NCBI GenBank assembly: GCA_028281575.1
Contig: JANQJP010000029.1
Coordinates: 1 to 40,851, forward strand
DNA: 40,851 nucleotides
Direction: 5' to 3'
DNA from: Cellvibrionaceae bacterium
Lineage (GTDB): Bacteria; Pseudomonadota; Gammaproteobacteria; Pseudomonadales; Cellvibrionaceae
Below, piece after piece: positions 1 through 6,783 of the stretch. Position numbers and translations under genes: made by a program. The notes below the pieces were generated by a model, which made no database searches, was not told the origin of the DNA, and worked only from the letters and a program-made list of their open reading frames with translations. The stretch's first letter is position 1; each line of letters opens with the position of its first letter.

Positions 1-1
1 A

Positions 2-85
2 AGAGCGCATATGAAAACGCTTCAGAACAAACCAAGCCGGATCAAAAAATATTTCGAAAATGAAAATATTCGATACGCTGCCTAG
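2..85 (+). other. Possible 3' end of a gene cut by the window edge
   Basis: An open frame enters from the left edge and ends at TAG 83-85, giving about 27 residues. A second frame is also open from base 1 to TGA 61-63, so the coding frame cannot be decided. Nothing recognisable is encoded. It lies just upstream of the small membrane protein at 97. Confidence 0.2.
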
Positions 86-96
86 CAGACATATTT

Positions 97-423
97 GTGC
101 TCCAGGTTAATAGTAACCTAAAACTAAAATATAGCCTCATTGGAATATTTTTTATATGGGTTTGTATAGCTGTGTCTGCTTATCCGGTTTGGGCAATTGC
201 TCAAGTACTAGCTGAGGTTCTAAACGTACCAGAGGGTGTTCCTGTTAGAGAACAGGATAACGGATGGTTATGGTTTGTTTTATTTTGCGTAGAGGGATCA
301 GCTATCTTTGGTCTGGTTTATAGTTTGCTGGGCTATATTTTTTCTATAGCAGTAGGTTGGTCTTTTACCAAGTACATAGCGGTATTTTTTAAAAGTAAAT
401 ATCCGCCTACATGGTGCAAGTAA
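97..423 (+). CDS. Small hydrophobic membrane protein, unknown function
   Basis: The frame gives 108 residues from a GTG start; there is no in-frame ATG near the N-terminus and no clear ribosome binding site, so the start is uncertain. A hydrophobic stretch at about residues 13-38 and one or two more at about 58-95 predict a 2-3 helix inner-membrane protein. No family was recognised. It is followed at once by an attC-like site (459-530). Small hydrophobic hypothetical proteins of this kind are common integron cassette cargo, and this is probably the first cassette gene in the window. Confidence 0.5.
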   Translation: MLQVNSNLKLKYSLIGIFFIWVCIAVSAYPVWAIAQVLAEVLNVPEGVPVREQDNGWLWFVLFCVEGSAIFGLVYSLLGYIFSIAVGWSFTKYIAVFFKSKYPPTWCK

Positions 424-458
424 TCGATACACCATACAAGGGAAATCGTGTTATTCAC

Positions 459-530
459 ACCATACAAGCAAATCAAGCTCGCCGCTGCGCGGCTGGGACC
501 TCCACTGCGTCGCTTATTTGGGCGTTATAT
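459..530 (+). other. attC-like integron recombination site 1 (degenerate)
   Basis: The right end has the core GTTATAT (524-530) preceded by TTTGGGC, a typical L'/R' layout. The left end CATACAAGCAAATCAAGC pairs with the complement of GCTTATTTGGGCG. Inside is a CG-rich imperfect hairpin with GGGACC. The expected inverse core ends in AAC, but ATAC is seen here, as if one A were lost. The 12-mer ACACCATACAAG occurs twice (429-440 and 457-468) at the left boundary. Confidence 0.5.
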
Positions 531-542
531 TGTGAGCAAGAC

Positions 543-818
543 ATGAGATATATATTTTTAGTGCTAATTTCTTTTTCTCAATCGACGATCGCGTGTTTGT
601 GTAACAATGAGGTAGTTTTTCATACGGGTGCTAAAGCAATAGAAGCTAAATACCCAGAATATAAAATTACTCGAGAGGAATATGAAGTAGTCGAATTAAA
701 AGAAAAATGGATGGTTCTTCGGAAAGAGTTTGTATACGAAGAACAGCCGAAAGAGTATCCAAGGGCTTTTATATCAAAAGAGGGTTGCAAGCTTGAGAGA
801 ATATTTTGGTCAAAGTAA
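543..818 (+). CDS. Small secreted protein, cassette-borne, unknown function
   Basis: The frame gives 91 residues from ATG 543, 12 bases after the attC core at 524-530, as is usual for cassette genes. The frame is open further upstream to 411, but that part runs back through the attC-like sequence and does not look coding. Residues 1-17 form a signal peptide (MRYIFLVLISFSQSTIA). The mature part is small and charged, with a strand pattern around YEVVELKEKWMVLRKEF that faintly recalls NTF2-fold immunity proteins; this is only an impression. The stop (816-818) sits just before the next attC-like site. Confidence 0.6.
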   Translation: MRYIFLVLISFSQSTIACLCNNEVVFHTGAKAIEAKYPEYKITREEYEVVELKEKWMVLRKEFVYEEQPKEYPRAFISKEGCKLERIFWSK

Positions 819-820
819 AC

Positions 821-916
821 ACGTAACAACCAATCAACGCCCGCCAGCAAAGCTGGCTCGGACCTCTATTTCGGCGCTTCGCGCCTTCAGTACGGCCCGC
901 TATTGGGACGTTATGT
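821..916 (+). other. attC-like integron recombination site 2
   Basis: The inverse core ACGTAAC (821-827) is followed by AACCAATCAACGCCCG, which pairs with GGCCCGCTATTGGGACGTTAT at the right end; the core GTTATGT is 910-916. Between the arms are nested short inverted repeats (CCAGCAAAGCTGG, GGCGCTTCGCGCC) as in folded single-stranded attC hairpins. The length of 96 bp is within the attC range. The inverse core differs at two positions from the complement of the core opening this cassette (GTTATAT). Confidence 0.7.
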
Positions 917-924
917 GAAAAGTG

Positions 925-1356
925 ATGAATAAATTATTAACTGTACTATGGCTCTTCCTCCCTCTGGAAGCGATTTCGTATACATATGTGTATCCGAACC
1001 GGATAGATACAGTTAGTGAGTTAGAAAAGCTGTATGAAGAGTCAAATATAGTATTTTTGGCAAATGTAGAGTTTGAAGCACAAGACGAAGCTCGTCTATT
1101 TGTATGGAATTACTCGTTAATATCCCCAGCTGTAAAAGGCTCTGTTAAAGGAGCTGGCAAGCTGTATGGAACAGATAATCCGTGCTTGATGAGCGAAACA
1201 ATTAATAAGGGTTTTTATCTTATTGGCTGGGTAAAAGAGCCTGAAAAGCTAACTCACAAAAATACAATCCCTATTGTGTATGGTGAGGGTAAGGTCGCAG
1301 AAGAGTGGGCTTTAAACTGGCTAAAAGAAAAACACATAACAATAAAATCAAAATAA
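925..1356 (+). CDS. Secreted hypothetical protein, cassette-borne
   Basis: The frame gives 143 residues from ATG 925; a GTG lies one codon upstream. The start follows the cassette boundary (core 910-916) by a few bases. Residues 1-19 are a signal peptide (MNKLLTVLWLFLPLEAISY). The mature segment SNIVFLANVEFE...LISPAVKGS...DNPCLMSETINKGFYLIGW has the order of strands and the single Cys seen in TIMP/netrin-like secreted domains of bacteria, but the match is weak. The last codons overlap the beginning of the next attC site (1334), a common arrangement in cassettes. Confidence 0.65.
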   Translation: MNKLLTVLWLFLPLEAISYTYVYPNRIDTVSELEKLYEESNIVFLANVEFEAQDEARLFVWNYSLISPAVKGSVKGAGKLYGTDNPCLMSETINKGFYLIGWVKEPEKLTHKNTIPIVYGEGKVAEEWALNWLKEKHITIKSK

Positions 1357-1401
1357 TTTGCGGGCTGGACCTTAATCTTCCCCCATATTTAGGTGTTAAA
1401 T
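1334..1401 (+). other. attC-like integron recombination site 3
   Basis: The inverse core ACATAAC (1334-1340) is the exact reverse complement of GTTATGT (910-916), the core that opens the same cassette; that identity is expected only if the element once circularised as a cassette. The right core GTTAAAT (1395-1401) fits the consensus GTTRRRY. GGGCTGGACC and TATTTAGG give the internal pairing. Length is 68 bp. Confidence 0.75.
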
Positions 1402-1453
1402 TCAGAACATAGAGAATGTTTTCACAACACAAACATGAGTAAGGAGAAAAAAT

Positions 1454-1651
1454 ATGAGTTGGAGAACTGGTGCTAACTTGATAGTAGAAATATGGCCCAT
1501 AGTGAAAAAGCATATTCAAAGAGAAGAGGACTTAGAGTATTTTTCAAAAGGTCTTCTTAAACTTTTTATATCAAATGATATCGATACTGACGATATCAAG
1601 GGACTTGATCCGCTGCTAGATAAGCTTATTGCCGATTATTATCGAGATTAG
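1454..1651 (+). CDS. Small acidic cytoplasmic protein, cassette-borne
   Basis: The frame gives 65 residues. A strong ribosome binding site AAGGAG (1440-1445) lies ahead of ATG 1454. There is no signal peptide or membrane segment. It is helical and acidic, with the pattern IWPIVKKHIQREED ... LLKLFISNDIDTDDIKGLDPLLDKLI. This resembles a recurrent short hypothetical family of about 65-75 residues; I cannot name it and no function is known to me. It lies alone in the cassette bounded by cores 1395-1401 and the inverse core at 1654-1660. Confidence 0.7.
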   Translation: MSWRTGANLIVEIWPIVKKHIQREEDLEYFSKGLLKLFISNDIDTDDIKGLDPLLDKLIADYYRD

Positions 1652-1653
1652 TA

Positions 1654-1699
1654 ATTTAACAAGTTGCTCTTGCTGATATTTTTTCCGTTGCTGTTACAG
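1654..1699 (+). other. attC-like site 4, left half only clear
   Basis: ATTTAAC (1654-1660) is the exact reverse complement of GTTAAAT (1395-1401), which opens this cassette, and is followed by AAGTTGC as an L''-like box. The right half is doubtful: GTTACAG (1693-1699) is the only candidate core and would make the site only 46 bp long. The site may be truncated. Confidence 0.45.
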
Positions 1700-1734
1700 T
1701 GGGTGTCTGGCTAATTACAAGCAGCAAATATAAG

Positions 1735-2121
1735 ATGAATCAAAGCGCCATTTTTTCAAAGTACTATCTTGCTACTCCCGTATTTGGAGGGCTATATTTC
1801 GTTACTGAGGTAAATTTAAGAATTTCTTTGCCCTGGGACGGGAACCATCTTACTTATATCTATATGGCCGTATGTTTTGTTTTGGGCGGACTTTTAATAA
1901 AGAAACCCCTTCTACTTCGTGTATTTACTATTTTTGAGTGCAGTGTTAATTTGCTGTTCTTGGCTTTAAGCGTATACATTCCGATCGTTACGGTTGCATC
2001 AGACCTGGAAAACTCTGAACCGATAGGACTCAGCATAATCGGAGTAATTCAATTTTGCTTGGTTGCGTGCATTTTGCTTTATGGGTTTTATGGCAATTTA
2101 CATATCAAAAAAAATACTTAA
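1735..2121 (+). CDS. Four-helix membrane protein, unknown function
   Basis: The frame gives 128 residues from ATG 1735; the frame is open from GTG 1699, which would add 12 residues. No good ribosome binding site is visible for either start. Four hydrophobic segments are visible (about residues 12-30, 40-60, 64-85 and 100-122 of the shorter form) with short loops, and no motif I recognise. It follows the half attC-like site and is followed by ACTTAACAAACG (2116-2127), another sequence resembling the left end of an attC, so it may be the next cassette gene. Confidence 0.55.
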   Translation: MNQSAIFSKYYLATPVFGGLYFVTEVNLRISLPWDGNHLTYIYMAVCFVLGGLLIKKPLLLRVFTIFECSVNLLFLALSVYIPIVTVASDLENSEPIGLSIIGVIQFCLVACILLYGFYGNLHIKKNT

Positions 2122-2154
2122 CAAACGAAACCGGCAGAAAAAATCAGAAGCAAA

Positions 2155-2299
2155 ATGAAGATAAAAAATATTAATAACTATCGCTGTTTTCACCTACTAC
2201 TCCACCTCACTCGCCGGTGAGGTGAACAAACTAAAAAAAGATGGCGGTTTCAGCTTTTCGATATGCCACTACGAACAAACTTATGAAATCAACATGTAG
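2155..2299 (+). pseudogene. Frameshifted small secreted-protein gene
   Basis: ATG 2155 opens MKIK and then passes into a run of six A (2163-2168). In the annotated frame it soon stops, but the neighbouring frame continues as ILITIAVFTYYSTSLAGEV and KLKKDGGFSFSICHYEQTYEINM to TAG 2297-2299. One added A would join them into a normal signal peptide followed by a short mature chain of about 30 residues. It is therefore a broken gene, a homopolymer slippage allele or an assembly error. After the TAG the same frame continues with RYIKDAMQNQ to TGA 2330, suggesting that the stop is a second lesion. Confidence 0.45.
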
Positions 2300-2328
2300 C
2301 GTTATATCAAAGATGCTATGCAAAACCA

Positions 2329-2694
2329 ATGAATCTTACTATCTTATTAATTACATTGACTGCTTTTTTGGATTGTGTTTCAAAACCAACTGACATTCCT
2401 ATTGAACAACTACATCCAACCATAAAGGAACACTATTATAGCGAAAGTCCTAAGATTGTATTGACCAACCCCTCGAGCGAGACCTCCGAAAAAATCGAAC
2501 TTCCAAGCTGCACTTCACCTCAAGCTTGTGGAAACGTCGTACTGATAGTATGTGGCGTTGATGGGGTTATAGATTATATAAATAATACAAATGGTAAAGT
2601 TATAGAAAGCTCTGGGGGCCGGTGTAATTTTGGTTTTTCTTCAAAAGATAAAGACTGCAAAAAGCATTGCCCACCCAAAAAAATGGAGTTGTAG
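2329..2694 (+). CDS. Small secreted Cys-rich hypothetical protein
   Basis: The frame gives 121 residues from ATG 2329, which overlaps the last stop of the preceding broken frame. A hydrophobic N-terminus (MNLTILLITLTAFLDCVSK) could be a signal peptide, with Cys16 as a possible lipidation site, though the lipobox is poor (FLDC). The mature part carries several Cys (SCTSPQACGN, IVCGV, GRCNF, DCKKHC) that could form disulfides. No family was recognised and there is no good ribosome binding site. Confidence is moderate because the flanking DNA is full of decayed genes. Confidence 0.45.
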   Translation: MNLTILLITLTAFLDCVSKPTDIPIEQLHPTIKEHYYSESPKIVLTNPSSETSEKIELPSCTSPQACGNVVLIVCGVDGVIDYINNTNGKVIESSGGRCNFGFSSKDKDCKKHCPPKKMEL

Positions 2695-2915
2695 ATAGAA
2701 AAAAAATCAATTTTAACGCATTAAACTACGCCTCACTAGCTAAGCCACATTGATATTGATGCAAGAATGGATACGAAACGCTCATCCTTAACACTAACTC
2801 AGGATGCATTAAGATGCACAGTATCTTGTGCTTTAAGAACTATAAGTCTTCATTAACCTCAAATTCATAACTTCCAACCGCTTAGCGAACGATATAAGTT
2901 CACTACATAGAGTAG

Positions 2916-3216
2916 TATCCTGAAAAATATTTGGATGGCGGTAATTCATGCAAAAATGAAGTAGTGCCTAAATCAGGGAAATACTTATCCTGCACGAGGC
3001 GTAACCATCACAACAAACGAGAGACACATAGACTTAGATACGTTTTATGTAGACTTGGTCTGCGGCAAATACACCCAATCCGAAGATTTGGTTTTTGAAG
3101 TATATAGTGAAAGCAAGACAAAAGAAGATCCGGGGTGGTTTATTCAGGTATTTTCACTATACTTTCGACAAAATACAGAGAGATGGTTTTACGCGACATT
3201 AACATTTCCTGGTTAG
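2916..3216 (+). pseudogene. Decayed gene remnant with a frameshift and no start
   Basis: From 2916 one frame reads YPEKYLDGGNSCKNEVVPK and SGKYLSC. Near 2985-2995 the sense passes to the next frame, which reads GVTITTNERHIDLDTFYVDL and continues through LVFEVYSESKTKED and WFIQVFSLYF to TAG 3214-3216. Neither part has a usable start and a TAG (2913-2915) closes the upstream side. The residue pattern is protein-like (alternating strands, paired Cys) but the family is unknown. Between 2695 and 2915 I see no gene. Confidence 0.45.
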
Positions 3217-3331
3217 TATGATAAGTCACATCGCTTGTGTTAATACGCTTATTTTGGTCCTGGTTTTCCGCAACAGGAAGTTCCATCGAAATACCTTCAA
3301 CAATTCTTTCTTAACAGGACGGCAAATACAA

Positions 3332-4516
3332 ATGAAATCTAATATTAGTGTAAAAATCTGGAAATATCTGTTCTATGTAGCATTTGTATCAGGATTATAT
3401 TCCGTCAATGCCTTTTCTTCAGATAACTCTTCGAAGCTTCTGGCGGTGGCCGACGACATCGTCAGCGCATTCAATGAACGCAACCCGGAGAGATTTTGCT
3501 CTGTTCTTAATTTTGACCACTTGGCCCGACTCTCTGCAGAAAAGAGTTTTGAGGTAAAGACAGAACAGGATAATTTCGTAAAAGGGTTTTTGTCTACAAC
3601 ATCTCAGGCATGCAACCAAATTATACAAAATGTTCAGCGTTCCGGTGGTCAGGCGAAGTTTCTTCGCATAACTAAACGCGCTGGCAGCGATAGAATCCTG
3701 GTTAGATTGGACCTGGGAGAATCCGGCTTTGACTATATGGAATACCTGGCTGAGCGGAAAGCTAATGGAGACTACCAGGTTATTGACTGGTATCAATTAT
3801 CAACTGGGCAGCTGTTCAGTGATACAATCGGTGCGATTTCACGACTTATGATCGACCCAAATCCAGGCTTAGTCATGAAGTTTTTAGGCGTGAAGAAAGT
3901 TGACCAAGATGTAGTTGATCAAATTCGTACAATGACGAACTTGATACGCGAAGGTAAATTTGACGAGGCTTCTGACACTTATACAAAGCTTCCTTCACAT
4001 GTGAAAGATAAGCGTATTATGATCACAGTAGGTATGACAGCTGCAATTCGCGGTGGAAACGAAGCGAGATACAAAGAGCTTCTCGGAGATCTCGCACAAC
4101 ATCATGGCGATGATCCATCAGCCGCTTTTATGTTAATCGATTATTATTTTTACCAAAAAACATGGGATAAAGTACTTGCTTCTGTAGACGCAATCGAATC
4201 CAGGTTTGGCCAGGATGCAATGCTGGAATTGCTTCGGGCAAACGTGTACCTAGGCAACAATGAGCTTGAGAAACTCGAACATCACGCAAGAAAAGCTATC
4301 GAAATAGAGCCCGATTTTGTCGATCCATACTTTACGCTATCCACTGGCTATGTTAACGCTGAGAAGCATGCCGAAGCAGTGAAAATCTTCGATGTACTTG
4401 TTTCAAAGTTTGGTTATCAATTTAACAAGGATGATTTCTACGCGGAGCCCCTGTATTCCAAATTTGTTCAATCAAAGGCTTTCAAAGATTGGCCGCATGT
4501 TAATGCTGTTAATTAA
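3332..4516 (+). CDS. Secreted TPR-repeat protein
   Basis: The frame gives 394 residues from ATG 3332. The frame is open from 3218, but the extra 38 residues are basic and unlike a leader, while the chosen start gives a clean signal peptide (residues about 1-29, ending VNAFSS). Residues about 35-170 form an alpha/beta domain of unknown type. Residues about 205-390 are helical with TPR-like repeats, for example NVYLGNNELEKLEHHARKAI followed by EIEPDFVDPYFTLSTGYVNA. It is probably a periplasmic protein-interaction scaffold. It stands alone between broken genes and its partner is unknown. Confidence 0.75.
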   Translation: MKSNISVKIWKYLFYVAFVSGLYSVNAFSSDNSSKLLAVADDIVSAFNERNPERFCSVLNFDHLARLSAEKSFEVKTEQDNFVKGFLSTTSQACNQIIQNVQRSGGQAKFLRITKRAGSDRILVRLDLGESGFDYMEYLAERKANGDYQVIDWYQLSTGQLFSDTIGAISRLMIDPNPGLVMKFLGVKKVDQDVVDQIRTMTNLIREGKFDEASDTYTKLPSHVKDKRIMITVGMTAAIRGGNEARYKELLGDLAQHHGDDPSAAFMLIDYYFYQKTWDKVLASVDAIESRFGQDAMLELLRANVYLGNNELEKLEHHARKAIEIEPDFVDPYFTLSTGYVNAEKHAEAVKIFDVLVSKFGYQFNKDDFYAEPLYSKFVQSKAFKDWPHVNAVN

Positions 4517-4576
4517 TTGACAGCTGCGTAGGTTGCTGGAATGAAGAGCGCTACCTTAACTAAAGAGGCTACAATA

Positions 4577-4950
4577 ATGAACAGGCTCGCTTCTCTAGAC
4601 ATTCTCCGAGACCTAAGTGTTTTGGCATGGTCCTCGTAATAAGTCCCGGTTCATGGCAATACCAATATACCTGGTTACAGCACGCAAAATGGGAAGATAT
4701 TGTCATAGTCGATATGATTTTTCCTGCATTACTCGCCTTTACCATATCATGGTTATTTATGGGCTTTGCAGACAAGCCTCTATCCATCATAGGCGTGGAT
4801 ACCAGTGTAAGGTCGCTATTTTTCAATAGTTTCAACAGTAGTATTGGTAACGCCCATGCAGCATCTTTTTTATTTGCCACATCGGTTACTCTTTTAATCT
4901 ATGGATTACTTTACCTCCTTTATATCAGGAAGGTATATATACGTATATGA
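4577..4950 (+). pseudogene. Remnant of a NagX/DUF5009-type acyltransferase gene
   Basis: ATG 4577, preceded by AGAGG, encodes MNRLASLDILRDLSVL, the N-terminus typical of the heparan-alpha-glucosaminide N-acetyltransferase-like (NagX, DUF5009/DUF1624) membrane family. One base is missing at 4622-4626 (TTGGCATGG where TTGGGCATGG is expected). The reading continues in the next frame as GMVLVISPGSWQYQYTWLQH and AKWEDIVIVDMIFP, again the family pattern. The chain then jumps to a C-terminal tail (TSVTLLIYGLLYLLYIRKVYIRI). The family is normally about 350-400 residues with around ten helices; only about 125 are left, so most of the middle is deleted. The stop overlaps the next ATG. Confidence 0.7.
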
Positions 4951-5348
4951 GAAAAGTTAAACAATTAATTCCTCCTCTGCTCTTATGGATCGGAACCTCT
5001 TTCGCAGACCAAGACAACCCATGCGACGGCCCTGACGTTATGAATGCAGCGGTTTGCGCCGGACAGAAACTAGATCTTCAAAAAAAACATCTTAGCGAAG
5101 CTTTTGATAACGCGTTAGCCCGAGCCAAATATGAGGATAAGTGGTCACGAAACAGTGGGCAAAAACCTCTCGAGTCATTCGTACTTAAATCCCAAGAGGA
5201 TTGGCTAAACTACCGTGATAGTCATTGTACTTTATTGGCGGAAAGCCGTGATGCGTACGGAGGCTGGAGTGGTATCCACGAAGCGAATTGTGTTCTTGAA
5301 ATCACCCGGAAGAGAATCTCTTTTTTAAACTCTCTCTGGGCCGGATAG
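4947..5348 (+). CDS. LprI-like (DUF1311) secreted protein
   Basis: The frame gives 133 residues. Its ATG overlaps the stop of the acyltransferase remnant (ATGA). The signal peptide is about residues 1-20 (ending TSFA). The mature part fits the lysozyme inhibitor LprI / DUF1311 family (PF07007): CDG..MNAAVCAGQKLDLQ, then LKSQEDWLNYRDSHC, and a final Cys in HEANCVLEITRKRI. The four Cys probably form two disulfides. Members of this family are periplasmic or secreted; some inhibit lysozyme, but the function here is not proven. Its start depends on translational coupling or a new upstream site now that the gene before it is broken. Confidence 0.75.
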   Translation: MRKVKQLIPPLLLWIGTSFADQDNPCDGPDVMNAAVCAGQKLDLQKKHLSEAFDNALARAKYEDKWSRNSGQKPLESFVLKSQEDWLNYRDSHCTLLAESRDAYGGWSGIHEANCVLEITRKRISFLNSLWAG

Positions 5349-5392
5349 GTATTACAAAACGGCTTAATAAGTTTGAAGATTAAGGTAAACTT

Positions 5393-5485
5393 ATGAGCAC
5401 TTTATTACACATTATGAATAAAAAGGTGTATCTACTTATTTACATATGTATATTTACTGTCAATTCTCAGGCCTCCGCTCACTAA
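5393..5485 (+). pseudogene. Signal-peptide-only ORF, probable truncated secreted gene
   Basis: The frame gives 30 residues from ATG 5393: a few residues, then MNKKVYLLIYICIFTVNSQA and SAH, then TAA 5483-5485. This is a complete export signal with almost nothing after it. It is either the 5' stump of a lost secreted-protein gene or a real leader-like micropeptide. The remaining intergenic DNA up to 5539 shows no other feature. Confidence 0.35.
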
Positions 5486-5539
5486 CAATCACACCATTGT
5501 GTCGACAGTATATGACGAAAGCCTCTAAGCCACCCTAAA

Positions 5540-6235
5540 TTAAATACTTGAATGGCAATCTGATTCCTTCGCCATATAGGCCGTAAGATTTTTTCCTTCT
5601 TCATCTTCAAAGGTTTCATCACAGTATTCCAGCACATGGATACGATCAAGTCGAAAATTACGAAAGTCCTCGCGCATTTCACACCAGCTCACTAATAGCC
5701 ATACCGGACTAAAAAAAATCAATGCCAGGGGTCTCAGCATCCGTGAAGTCACCCGCTTCCCCTCATCACTATACTCAATATATATTTTACGCCGCGTACG
5801 GATGCATTCACGCAAACCGGAAAAACTAACTGTCCAAGGAAGTGTAACGCGTGTCGGCATGGAATACGTCGTGATCTGCTGCATTTCTCCTTGAAGATTT
5901 GTCGGCAATATTGCATGAATTTTTTCTAATGCGCTGTTGGCTTTAGCACTAAAGTTATCATCAGTCCACTGACGAACCATGCTGATACCCAAGCCAATCG
6001 CTTCCAACTCATCGGCATCAAAAGTGACAGGAGGAAGATAGTACTGCCTATCTATGACATAACCAACGCCCGCCTCTCCCGTAATCGGTACACCAGAATC
6101 CATTAAATCTTGAATATCCCGATAAACAGTACGTGTGCAAATATCGAATTCTTCCGCAATACGTTTGGCTGTAACCGCCCGCCGTCTGCGACGAAGAAAG
6201 TGCACTATTTTAAGGAGTCTATCTGCACGCCGCAT
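5540..6235 (-). CDS. YafY-type HTH-WYL transcriptional regulator
   Basis: The frame gives 231 residues. AAGGA lies 6 bases ahead of the ATG on the minus strand. Residues about 1-60 are an HTH_11/DeoR-like winged helix (RADRLLKIVHFLRRRRRAVT then IAEEFDICTRTVYRDIQDL). Residues about 60-130 are a linker domain, and about 135-231 a WYL domain with the signature region VWLLVSWCEMREDFRNFRLDRI. WYL regulators bind DNA as dimers and sense small ligands or nucleic acids. It is divergent from a VOC-family gene, a pairing seen in many bacteria. The two palindromes between them are the likely operators for this protein. Confidence 0.88.
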   Translation of the reverse strand: MRRADRLLKIVHFLRRRRRAVTAKRIAEEFDICTRTVYRDIQDLMDSGVPITGEAGVGYVIDRQYYLPPVTFDADELEAIGLGISMVRQWTDDNFSAKANSALEKIHAILPTNLQGEMQQITTYSMPTRVTLPWTVSFSGLRECIRTRRKIYIEYSDEGKRVTSRMLRPLALIFFSPVWLLVSWCEMREDFRNFRLDRIHVLEYCDETFEDEEGKNLTAYMAKESDCHSSI

Positions 6236-6277
6236 ATCATTTCCTTTAAGTTACCTTAACGCTAGTTTATTACAACA

Positions 6278-6301
6278 CTACTGACACCATGCTGTCAGTA
6301 G
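6278..6301. promoter_or_regulatory. Perfect 24-bp palindrome, likely operator
   Basis: The arms CTACTGACA and TGTCAGTAG (9 bp each, all matching) flank CCATGC. It lies 43 bases upstream of the WYL regulator start and about 70 bases upstream of the VOC gene promoter. It probably binds the WYL regulator, which would then autoregulate. Confidence 0.6.
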
Positions 6302-6348
6302 GCGATTGTTACACTGGCGGCTCATTTTGGTCACGACATCGACTGCGG

Positions 6349-6377
6349 TTGCCCGACAGTGTCGGACTGTATATATA
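6349..6377 (+). promoter_or_regulatory. Promoter of the VOC gene with a palindrome in the spacer
   Basis: The -35 candidate is TTGCCC (6349-6354), then a 17-bp spacer, then the -10 TATATA (6372-6377). The palindrome CCGACA-G-TGTCGG (6353-6365) lies in the spacer, where a bound repressor would block RNA polymerase. The VOC ATG is 28 bases further on, with CGGAGC as ribosome binding site. Confidence 0.5.
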
Positions 6378-6405
6378 ACGCTGATAAAAGAACGGAGCAA
6401 ATACG

Positions 6406-6783
6406 ATGAAGAATCCTGTAGGCTGGTTTGACATTTTTGTTGATGATATTGCGCGAGCCAAAGCATTTTACGAGTCGGTTTTTGATATTCAATTAGGTGA
6501 TTTAAGTGATCCCAGCGATCCGACAGTGGTGATGAAATCATTTCCCTCAGATATGGAAGCCTACGGCGCTACCGGCGCTCTGGTGAAGATGGAAGGCGTC
6601 GCTGCGGGCCAAAACAGCGTGGTTATCTACTTTGCATGTGAGGACTGCGCTATTGAAGCGTCCAAAGTTGAGTCCGCAGGCGGCAGGATTGAGAAAGCCA
6701 AATTCTCGGTCGGTGAATATGGTTTTATTTCGTTGGCGATTGACACGGAAGGTAATATGATCGGGCTACATTCGTCAAAATAG
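6406..6783 (+). CDS. VOC (glyoxalase/bleomycin-resistance-like) family protein
   Basis: The frame gives 125 residues with CGGAGC upstream of the ATG. It is a single VOC domain of two beta-alpha-beta-beta-beta modules: NPVGWFDIFVDDIARAKAFY opens the first, VVIYFACEDCAIEASKVESAGG opens the second, and EYGFISLAIDTEGNMIGLHS closes it. The last segment keeps the D.EGN.IGLH signature. The substrate is unknown; many such proteins are annotated from weak homology to glyoxalase I or antibiotic-binding proteins. It is probably controlled by the divergent WYL regulator. Confidence 0.88.
   Translation: MKNPVGWFDIFVDDIARAKAFYESVFDIQLGDLSDPSDPTVVMKSFPSDMEAYGATGALVKMEGVAAGQNSVVIYFACEDCAIEASKVESAGGRIEKAKFSVGEYGFISLAIDTEGNMIGLHSSK

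Noticed and set aside
2299-2307. GCGTTATAT as a full attC right end
   Set aside because: There is no paired left arm within normal attC distance; kept only as part of the fading-array finding.
4569-4880. Minus-strand 103-codon frame over the acyltransferase remnant
   Set aside because: The + strand reading matches a known family end to end apart from the lesion; the minus frame matches nothing.
6278-6541. Minus-strand 87-codon frame over the VOC promoter
   Set aside because: It covers the operator region and the start of a certain VOC gene, and has no coding character.
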